Below, in pieces: positions 1-6,846 of a stretch of DNA of 64,000 nucleotides; the first letter of the stretch is position 1, and each line of letters starts with the position of its first letter. Both the position numbers and the translations under genes were made by a program. The stretch is from NCBI GenBank assembly GCA_003170475.1, contig PMZI01000052.1, positions 1 through 64,000 on the forward strand. The letters are read 5' to 3'. This DNA comes from Ignavibacteriota bacterium. GTDB taxonomy: Bacteria; Bacteroidota; Ignavibacteria; UBA10030. Under the pieces are notes generated by a model. That model worked only from the letters and a program-made list of their open reading frames with translations, did not search any database and was not told the origin of the DNA.

Positions 1-515
1 GAGTAGGAGGGTGGGGGCGTATCCTTGGCGATGAAGGAAGCGGGTACACTATCGGGCGAGATGGCCTCAATGCAGTGACAAAGCACCTGGACGGTCGTGG
101 AAAACCAACGCTCCTGACGGCGCTCATCGATCAGCGATTTGGGCTTTCGAACCATGAGAAGATTATCGGATCGATCTATCGCAGTAGTTTCGATGTCGCG
201 ACAGTCGCACCGCTCGTTGTGGAAGCGGCGGAGGCAAAGGATCCCGAGTGTCAGCGAATTCTCAATAAGGCAACCTTCGAGTTGTTTGAACATGTCCGGG
301 TTCTTGTCAATAAGATAGAGGAGTCGAAGGGCGCCAGGGCAAAGATCCCGGTTGCATTTATCGGCGGCCTGATCAGCAATGACAATGTCTATCGGAGAAT
401 CCTGACCCAAAAAATAACGTTTTCGATGCCTCAAGTACATGTCATTGTTCCCGAGGCTTCACCGACCTACGGTGCTGTTCTTCTTTCCATACGCTCGGCT
501 CAGGACCAGCTATGA
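1..515 (+). CDS. BadF/BadG/BcrA/BcrD-family sugar kinase (GlcNAc/MurNAc kinase-like), 5' end outside window
   Basis: This is the C-terminal part of an ASKHA-fold ATPase of the BadF/BadG/BcrA/BcrD family. The open frame runs in from the window edge, with the first full codon at base 3, and starts GGWGRILGDEGSGYTIGRDG. That is the glycine-rich GDEGSG phosphate loop typical of GlcNAc kinases and of MurK-type kinases that phosphorylate GlcNAc or MurNAc. A GTG at 75 lies inside this conserved loop and so is not the true start. The C-terminal FIGGLISND and GAVLLS segments also fit the family. The stop overlaps the next gene as ATGA. Neighbours involved in wall salvage favour an amino-sugar substrate, but that is inference. 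Confidence 0.85.
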   Translation, partial: VGGWGRILGDEGSGYTIGRDGLNAVTKHLDGRGKPTLLTALIDQRFGLSNHEKIIGSIYRSSFDVATVAPLVVEAAEAKDPECQRILNKATFELFEHVRVLVNKIEESKGARAKIPVAFIGGLISNDNVYRRILTQKITFSMPQVHVIVPEASPTYGAVLLSIRSAQDQL

Positions 516-1984
516 GTTTGATCTCTGTCGCTCTGCCTTTTTCGACGCTGCCGCATTTTGAATCGACACTTCGGCAGTTTATCGAATCGCCGCTGGTGGA
601 AAGGATCTTCGTGGTCCATGGCGGTGAGTACTCCGGTGTCCACCGGAAGTGCGAAGGCGTTGTTTCACCTACTCTCGCCTCGGGGAAAACGCTCAACAGT
701 ATTCTCGGGAAAGTACCATCCGGCTATTTTCTTTTCGTCTCGCAATCGCAGGAATTCCAGCTAGGTCAGGCTGCTCTTGAACGGTTCACGAGCATTGCGG
801 AGCAGACCTCCGCCGGCATGTGCTATTCCGACTTCCATGATGTCAAGAAAGGCGTCCGGTCAGAACATCCTGTGATCGATTATCAGTTTGGGAGCATCCG
901 CGACAACTTCGATTTCGGAGCGCTCCTTCTGTTTTCGATGCCTGCGGTGAAACAGGCGCTTTCTTCTCTCGGTCCTGTCGCAAATGTCGAGGGAGCCGGA
1001 CTCTACGACCTGCGGCTCAAGGTTTCCGTATCCCATTCACTATTTCACATTCAAGAACATCTCTACACAAAAGTGGAATCTGATCTGCGCCTGACCGGTG
1101 AGAAGCTCTTTGACTATGTCGATCCGAGGAACCAGATCGTGCAAAAGGAAATGGAGGCCGTGGCCACACAGCATCTGAAGAATGTGGACGTTTATCTGGC
1201 TCCGCGCTTCAAGCCTCTTCCGAAATCCAATGCTCAATTCCCTGTGGAGGCAAGTGTGGTCATCCCGGTGCGAAATCGGGAACACACGATCGCCGACGCG
1301 GTCCACAGCGTTCTCCAGCAGAAGTTCGATGGTCCTTTCAACTTGATCGTCGTCGACAATCATTCTACTGACGGAACGACCAAGGTCCTTTCGGACTTGG
1401 CGGCGCATTCCCCCGCATTGAAGCACATTATTCCTTCGCGCCACGATCTTGGAATCGGCGGCTGCTGGAACGAGGCCGTCCTTTCGCCTCATTGCGGGCG
1501 CTATGCGATCCAACTCGATTCGGATGACATCTATAGCGGGACGGATACGGTTCAGAAAGTCATCGACGCGTTCCGCGGCGGCGAGTATGCCATGGTGATC
1601 GGATCGTACAAGCTTGTGAACATGAAGCTTGAAGAACTCCCCCCGGGGCTCATCGATCATCGGGAGTGGACTCCTGAAAACGGGCGAAACAACGCCCTGA
1701 GGATCAATGGACTTGGGGCTCCTCGCGCCTTCAATACTGCTTTGCTGCGGCAGGTGTTGCTCCCCAATACGAGTTACGGCGAGGATTATGCCGTCGCAAT
1801 TCAACTTTCGCGCCACTATCAGATTGGCAGGGTTTTCGAATCCCTCTACTTGTGCCGTCGCTGGGAGGGGAACACGGATGCAGCCCTCTCTATAGAGAAG
1901 GCAAACCAAAACGACATCTATAAAGACAAGATACGCACCATAGAAATGCTTGCACGCCAACGCATGAATCGACAAGGAGCATAG
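512..1984 (+). CDS. Family 2 glycosyltransferase with two GT-A-like halves
   Basis: A 490-residue cytoplasmic-looking protein. Residues about 245-480 form a recognisable GT-A family 2 domain: ASVVIPVRNRE at its start, IVVDNHSTDG, and the metal/nucleotide-binding region QLDSDDIYSG. The N-terminal half (about 1-235) has the same rhythm of segments (ISVALPFS, IFVVHGG, GYFLFVSQSQ, GMCYSDFHD) but no clear DxD, so it may be a degenerate second GT-A domain. The start ATG overlaps the stop of the kinase gene, implying translational coupling. Donor and acceptor are unknown. Its place between a sugar kinase and a GalT-like protein suggests use of a salvaged sugar. The GT2 call is firm; the substrate is not. 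Confidence 0.82.
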   Translation: MSLISVALPFSTLPHFESTLRQFIESPLVERIFVVHGGEYSGVHRKCEGVVSPTLASGKTLNSILGKVPSGYFLFVSQSQEFQLGQAALERFTSIAEQTSAGMCYSDFHDVKKGVRSEHPVIDYQFGSIRDNFDFGALLLFSMPAVKQALSSLGPVANVEGAGLYDLRLKVSVSHSLFHIQEHLYTKVESDLRLTGEKLFDYVDPRNQIVQKEMEAVATQHLKNVDVYLAPRFKPLPKSNAQFPVEASVVIPVRNREHTIADAVHSVLQQKFDGPFNLIVVDNHSTDGTTKVLSDLAAHSPALKHIIPSRHDLGIGGCWNEAVLSPHCGRYAIQLDSDDIYSGTDTVQKVIDAFRGGEYAMVIGSYKLVNMKLEELPPGLIDHREWTPENGRNNALRINGLGAPRAFNTALLRQVLLPNTSYGEDYAVAIQLSRHYQIGRVFESLYLCRRWEGNTDAALSIEKANQNDIYKDKIRTIEMLARQRMNRQGA

Positions 1985-1985
1985 T

Positions 1986-2495
1986 ATGGCACACACTGTT
2001 CGCCGCTGGACGCTCGATGACCTGAGCACAGTTCAGGATGTACTTTGGAAGACGTGGCTTGATTCGTATTCGCATTTTATTCCCGAGGATGATTTGCGGG
2101 CATATTTCGCAGAACACTATGATCTGGATTCCCTTCGATCGCTCTTTCATAATCCGATGGCTGACGGATTTGTCATCGAGGTCGAGCGAAAGGTGGTCGC
2201 ATTCATGAGGACGGCAAGAGATCCCGAAGAAAACCGCTACTACGTCTCTTCGCTCTATGTGCTCCCGGAGTTTCAGTCCAAGGGTCTTGGAAAGTTGTTG
2301 ATGAAACGCGCTGCCGAGGAGGCGAAAGCGTTTCGACTTGACCGCTTGTGGGTTGGCGTCATGGTGCAGAATCAACACACCGTTGATTGGTACAAGAGCA
2401 TGGGATATCAGGTGGTCCGGACGGAGCCTTTTTCGATGGGCAAGTCGACAGTCGACCATCACATCGGTTTTATCATCAACGAGTCGATTCATTAA
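1986..2495 (+). CDS. GNAT-family N-acetyltransferase
   Basis: A 169-residue single-domain GNAT acetyltransferase, transferring an acetyl group from acetyl-CoA to an amine. The acetyl-CoA pyrophosphate loop is visible as QSKGLGKLLMKRA, preceded by the strand YVSSLYVLPEF and followed by VQNQHTVDWYKSMGYQ, the usual C-terminal half of the fold. The start ATG has an AAGGAG-like site just upstream and follows the glycosyltransferase stop by one base, so it belongs to the same operon. The acceptor cannot be read from sequence; an amino sugar or a muropeptide amine would fit the neighbours but is only a guess. Confidence 0.85.
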   Translation: MAHTVRRWTLDDLSTVQDVLWKTWLDSYSHFIPEDDLRAYFAEHYDLDSLRSLFHNPMADGFVIEVERKVVAFMRTARDPEENRYYVSSLYVLPEFQSKGLGKLLMKRAAEEAKAFRLDRLWVGVMVQNQHTVDWYKSMGYQVVRTEPFSMGKSTVDHHIGFIINESIH

Positions 2496-2507
2496 ACCTG
2501 CTCCCCC

Positions 2508-3545
2508 GTGAGGAGGGAAACCTTCTCTGTTCGCCGGAGGCACACTGCTGAGAATCTTCTGACACCACTGATTCAAGCCAGGTCCTTTACAGCCGTCAAC
2601 TCGGAGACTCCACTGGCTGAGCTTTCACGTCAGCTTCTGGAACATCAGAAACTGACGTGGCCCCAACTGACGACGGGGTACGCTTCGCTGGCAACCGTCC
2701 GTCTGCGCGAAATCCGTTGCCGGGGGTTCTCCGTTTGGCTCCAGTTTAATCCCGGTCGTATCGTGAGCACGGGCGCAAAGGTCGACGCGCAGTCAATCCG
2801 TGAGCGCCGCTGTTTCCTCTGTGTGGAAAACCTTCCCGAGCCGCAGAAGGGAATCGTCTACAAGGATGAGTTTCTCATTCTGTGCAACCCAGCTCCTATT
2901 TTTGCGGAGCACTTCACCATCTCGAATATCCGTCACATACCCCAGGTCCTCGCACCGTACATCCCGACGATGCTGGATCTTGCCCGCGACCTCAGTCCCC
3001 GGCTCACAGTCTTTTACAATGGACCAAAGTGTGGTGCTTCGGCCCCCGACCACATGCACTTCCAGGCAAACCCGACGGGAGTGATTCCCGTCGAACTGTC
3101 TGCAAGGGAAGAATCGCGCCGGATGTTTCGTCGGTCAATCGATTCGGTGGATATCCTGACATTGCAGGACTTCGGGCGTCAGGTCATTGTGCTTGAGTCG
3201 CGTCAGAAAGAGAATCTCGTTACAGTCCTGACCAATCTCACCGAGGCGCTTCGGCAGACCATGGGAGTGAGTGAAGAGCCGATGATGAATGTGTTGTGTT
3301 CCTTTTCGGGGGAGGAGTGGAGAGTGATCCTCTTTCCGCGAAGCAAACACAGGCCCGATGTGTTTTTCAAGGAGGGGGCGGAGCGCATTGTGATCAGTCC
3401 AGCAGCCGTGGACATCGGAGGCCTGATCGTTACACCGCTTGAGAAGGATTTCAAGACAGTTGATGCATCCCGGGTGGAGAGCATTTTTCAGGAAGTGAGC
3501 CTTCCGCCCGCGGATCTTGATAAGACCATCCTGCAGCTTTCATAG
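2508..3545 (+). CDS. DUF4922 protein, GalT/HIT-type nucleotidyltransferase-like
   Basis: A 345-residue protein of the DUF4922 family. It has C102-F-L-C105, placed like the zinc-binding CxxC of galactose-1-phosphate uridylyltransferases. It also has D181-H-M-H-F-Q186, a HIT-superfamily HxHxQ motif that in GalT-like and GDP/ADP-sugar phosphorylases carries the nucleotidylated histidine. Known family chemistry therefore suggests transfer or phosphorolysis of a nucleotide-sugar bond, but I know of no proven reaction for this family. The start is a GTG at 2508; no in-frame ATG exists until far into the fold. It lies 12 bases after the GNAT gene and 14 before spoIID, in the wall-salvage cluster. 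Confidence 0.72.
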   Translation: MRRETFSVRRRHTAENLLTPLIQARSFTAVNSETPLAELSRQLLEHQKLTWPQLTTGYASLATVRLREIRCRGFSVWLQFNPGRIVSTGAKVDAQSIRERRCFLCVENLPEPQKGIVYKDEFLILCNPAPIFAEHFTISNIRHIPQVLAPYIPTMLDLARDLSPRLTVFYNGPKCGASAPDHMHFQANPTGVIPVELSAREESRRMFRRSIDSVDILTLQDFGRQVIVLESRQKENLVTVLTNLTEALRQTMGVSEEPMMNVLCSFSGEEWRVILFPRSKHRPDVFFKEGAERIVISPAAVDIGGLIVTPLEKDFKTVDASRVESIFQEVSLPPADLDKTILQLS

Positions 3546-3559
3546 ATTCTAAAAAAACC

Positions 3560-4894
3560 ATGATTCATCAGGAACCATATGTAAGCGTCGGAGTTGTAGA
3601 ACATGTGCCCGAAATTCAGGGCACCTTCAATGGCCGCTTTGAACTTCCGACCACTGTGCGACTGGAAGGGAAGTTCACCGTCCGCTCACTTGATGGTCGC
3701 TTCGTCCTGTTCGATGATGAAGACATTGAGGTGATGAAGGGTGAAGACATCTGTTGCACAGCGCTCAATCGCGCGACGTTCACGCTGCATGAAGTAACGA
3801 TCGGTATTAACTTTCATTGGGAGCGCAAGGAAGACCAGACGTTCGAGGGAAACCTGCGGTTTGTTGCGGCGCCGGACGGCTCGTTGACGGCGATCAACGA
3901 AATTGGAGTCGAAAACTATCTGAAAAGCGTGATCTCATCGGAGATGAGTGCTGAAGCTCCGCTCGAGTTGCTCCGTGCGCATGCGATCACATCAAGGAGC
4001 TGGCTCGTCGCAATGCTTTACAAACAGATGCAGGCAAGAAACGTTGGTGTACCAACGATCCGATCGCGGGAAACGGAGTCGGAAATCGTCCGATGGTACG
4101 ACAGAGAAGACCACCTGCTGTTTAACGTTTGCGCCGACGACCACTGCCAGAGATATCAGGGCATTTCGAAAATCATTACGGAGAATGCTCAGAAGGCAAT
4201 CGAGGATACGAGGGGTGTCCTGCTCGTTCACGATGACCAGGTTTGCGATGCCCGTTTCTACAAAGCCTGCGGTGGACTCACGGAGGATTTTGAAAACGCC
4301 TGGGAGGACACTGCTATTCCTTACCTGCGGTCTGTCTCGGATGCAGAACAGCCCTATGGCGACAAATCCGCAGAACCTGAAGCGCGCGAGTGGATACTCT
4401 CTTCACCGAAAGCTTATTGTAACACGAACGATGTCGCTATTCTGAAGCAGATTCTTCCCTCGTTCGATCAGGAGACCACGGACTTCTTTCGTTGGCGCGT
4501 GGACTATTCACGCGAAGAACTCGAGCGCATCGTACACAAGAGGTCGGGGATTGACTTTGGAACAATCACGGCACTCCTTCCGTTGCAACGCGGACCATCC
4601 TCAAGGATCACGCGGCTGAAGATTGTCGGGACGAAGAAAACCATGATCGTCGGAAAAGAACTTGAGATCCGCCGTTGGCTCTCGAACAGTCATCTGTACA
4701 GTTCCGCATTTGTCGTGGAGGCGGAACTTGACTCCCGTGGATTGCCAACTCGCTTTACCTTGCATGGAGCAGGGTGGGGGCATGGGGTCGGTCTGTGCCA
4801 AATTGGTGCAGCGGTGATGGCGGCACAGGGAAAGAAAGCAGAAGAGATCGTGCTGCACTATTTTTCGGGTGCCAGCCTGCAGAAACTCTACTAA
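3560..4894 (+). CDS. SpoIID/LytB-domain protein (peptidoglycan lytic enzyme or amidase activator)
   Basis: A 444-residue protein with a complete SpoIID/LytB domain. In Bacillus SpoIID is a lytic transglycosylase that cuts glycan strands lacking stem peptides, and LytB stimulates an amidase. The core is visible as VISSEMSAEAPLELLRAHAI with the likely catalytic Glu at residue 128, then TSRSW, a C-x2-C-like cysteine region (CADDHCQRYQG), and the C-terminal GWGHGVGLCQIGA and HYFSGA motifs. No signal peptide is evident at the chosen ATG, which is unusual for a wall-acting enzyme. The protein may work on imported muropeptides or leave by another route. It is followed directly by the AmpG-like gene. 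Confidence 0.85.
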   Translation: MIHQEPYVSVGVVEHVPEIQGTFNGRFELPTTVRLEGKFTVRSLDGRFVLFDDEDIEVMKGEDICCTALNRATFTLHEVTIGINFHWERKEDQTFEGNLRFVAAPDGSLTAINEIGVENYLKSVISSEMSAEAPLELLRAHAITSRSWLVAMLYKQMQARNVGVPTIRSRETESEIVRWYDREDHLLFNVCADDHCQRYQGISKIITENAQKAIEDTRGVLLVHDDQVCDARFYKACGGLTEDFENAWEDTAIPYLRSVSDAEQPYGDKSAEPEAREWILSSPKAYCNTNDVAILKQILPSFDQETTDFFRWRVDYSREELERIVHKRSGIDFGTITALLPLQRGPSSRITRLKIVGTKKTMIVGKELEIRRWLSNSHLYSSAFVVEAELDSRGLPTRFTLHGAGWGHGVGLCQIGAAVMAAQGKKAEEIVLHYFSGASLQKLY

Positions 4895-4919
4895 ACCTAT
4901 CCTCGAAGAGGAATCCGGT

Positions 4920-6770
4920 ATGGAGAACAACCAGAAGAACTATCGAAACCCCTGGGCGTGGGTCCCAACATTGTATTTTGCGCAGGGGATTCCGTACGTC
5001 GTCGTGATGACGGTGTCCGTCATCATGTACAAACGGCTGGGGATCTCAAATTCCGACATCGCCTTCTACACAAGTTGGTTGTATCTGCCCTGGGTGATCA
5101 AGCCACTGTGGAGTCCTTTCGTCGACATGTTCTCCAAGAAGCGCCTCTGGGTGGTCTCCCTTCAATTTGTGATAGGGCTCGGACTGGCTTCGGTGGCATT
5201 TACTCTTCCGGCGTCAGCGTTCTTCCAATGGAGCATAGCGATGTTCTGGCTGATGGCGTTCGCCTCAGCGACCCATGATATCGCGGCAGATGGTTTCTAT
5301 ATGCTCAGTCTGGAACAACACGAGCAGGCAACGTTTTCCGGCGTTCGCAGTACGTTCTATCGGGTCGCGATGCTGACGGGTCAGGGGCTCCTCGTCATTG
5401 TGGCCGGCACCATTGAGACGAGTTCGAGTCTCCCCACGCACGATGTCACCGTCCAAGCAGTTCGTTCAATCGCAGACACAAGCGTTGCCATGACCGATCT
5501 TGTGGCGGAACCAGGAACTCAGGTTGCAGTGCTTGCGGGTCCTCCCGTCTTGCGAATTCCTTTGATTCCGAGAACCAAGCTTGAAGTGGATTCGGTTGTG
5601 AAGTCGGTTGCATCACGGAACATCGCGAACGCGTTTCGCACGGCAGACGAAAAAATAGAGAGCAGTTGGTGGGATAGAGTGGTGTCCTCGAGGATCAAAC
5701 AATTCATCCGCGATCTCGTCGGCGAACACAGGGGGTCCGATGCCGATGTCGACAAACGCGGAAATGTCGGGCTCGTTCATCTCCGCCTTTCACGTCCGCC
5801 GCTGGATGACAGCCCGGTGGTTGTGGCATTCGAACACAAGTCCGGGGACGCAAGTCTCAAAGTGGTAGAGGGCGACCGATTGACCTTCACACGTGGGAAT
5901 TGGGACAAGGGTGCGCTCATCGTCGTGCAACTTGACAAGAACCTGACCAAGGAGGAATCCGCGGTCTTCGCTGCCAAATCCGGGAATATCCCGTTTGCGT
6001 GGTCCGTGACGTTCAGCGTTCTCGCCGGAATGTTTCTTCTCCTGTTCGCTTATCACAAGCTGATGCTGCCCTATCCCTTGGCGGACAAGCCGACGCGTGC
6101 GGATGCGTCTCAAAGCGTCTGGAAAGAATTCGTTCATACGTTCGCGCTCTTCTTCAACAAGAAGGGGATCATTGCCACACTCGCGTTTCTGCTCTTCTAT
6201 CGATTTGCTGAGGCTCAGCTCGTCAAAATGGTATCCCCCTTTCTCCTCGATCCAAGGGGCAAAGGAGGTTTGGGTCTGACGACAAGCGAAGTCGGAATTG
6301 TCTACGGGACAGTCGGCGTCATTGCACTCTTGCTTGGAGGGCTCCTTGGAGGATATATCGTCTCCAGGAAGGGTCTCAAGTACTGGTTGTGGATCATGGT
6401 ATTTGCTATTCATCTCCCGGATGTCGTGTTTGTGTTTCTGTCGCAAGTTCAACCCGAGAGTCTCCTCCTCATCAACCTCGGTGTTGGTCTGGAGCAATTC
6501 GGCTATGGATTTGGGTTCACGGCGTACATGTTGTACATGATTTCTGTTTCTGAAGGGGACCACAAGACCGCTCACTATGCAATCTGCACGGGCATCATGG
6601 CGCTTGGCATGATGCTGCCAGGAATGTTCAGCGGAGATCTTCAGGAACTGGTTGGATACAAGAACTTCTTCCTCTGGGTCATCCTCGCGACGATTCCCGG
6701 ATTTCTTGTCGCAGCATTTGTGAAGATCGATCCGCTCTTTGCAAAGAAGGTTGTGAAAACTCAGGAATGA
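4920..6770 (+). CDS. AmpG-like MFS transporter with a large soluble insert
   Basis: A 616-residue major-facilitator transporter resembling AmpG, the permease that brings anhydro-muropeptides or related wall sugars into the cytoplasm. The ATG at 4920 follows a GAGGAA site; an earlier in-frame start at 4869 lies inside the spoIID gene and is disfavoured. The N-terminal half has WVPTLYFAQGIPY and YLPWVIKPLWSPFVDMF, typical of AmpG. Between the two membrane halves (about residues 165-355) lies a soluble insert ending in a beta-sandwich-like stretch with LTFTRGNW (about 319-327), reminiscent of Calx-beta or adhesin-type repeats. The second half resumes at about 356. The large insert is the oddity. 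Confidence 0.83.
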   Translation: MENNQKNYRNPWAWVPTLYFAQGIPYVVVMTVSVIMYKRLGISNSDIAFYTSWLYLPWVIKPLWSPFVDMFSKKRLWVVSLQFVIGLGLASVAFTLPASAFFQWSIAMFWLMAFASATHDIAADGFYMLSLEQHEQATFSGVRSTFYRVAMLTGQGLLVIVAGTIETSSSLPTHDVTVQAVRSIADTSVAMTDLVAEPGTQVAVLAGPPVLRIPLIPRTKLEVDSVVKSVASRNIANAFRTADEKIESSWWDRVVSSRIKQFIRDLVGEHRGSDADVDKRGNVGLVHLRLSRPPLDDSPVVVAFEHKSGDASLKVVEGDRLTFTRGNWDKGALIVVQLDKNLTKEESAVFAAKSGNIPFAWSVTFSVLAGMFLLLFAYHKLMLPYPLADKPTRADASQSVWKEFVHTFALFFNKKGIIATLAFLLFYRFAEAQLVKMVSPFLLDPRGKGGLGLTTSEVGIVYGTVGVIALLLGGLLGGYIVSRKGLKYWLWIMVFAIHLPDVVFVFLSQVQPESLLLINLGVGLEQFGYGFGFTAYMLYMISVSEGDHKTAHYAICTGIMALGMMLPGMFSGDLQELVGYKNFFLWVILATIPGFLVAAFVKIDPLFAKKVVKTQE

Positions 6771-6846
6771 TTCCGATTGATTCTCGAGACATTGCTTCGT
6801 AATTTTTCTATCCAATCTTCAACCACTTTCTAAGAACGGCTGGTCC

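Noticed and set aside
4869-4919. Longer N-terminus for the AmpG-like transporter from ATG 4869.
   Set aside because: It would overlap the end of the SpoIID gene, while ATG 4920 has a GAGGAA site and gives the family N-terminus.
5790-6815. A 341-codon open frame on the - strand opposite the AmpG-like gene.
   Set aside because: The + strand reading has transporter motifs and membrane segments. The antisense product is highly charged and resembles no known protein.
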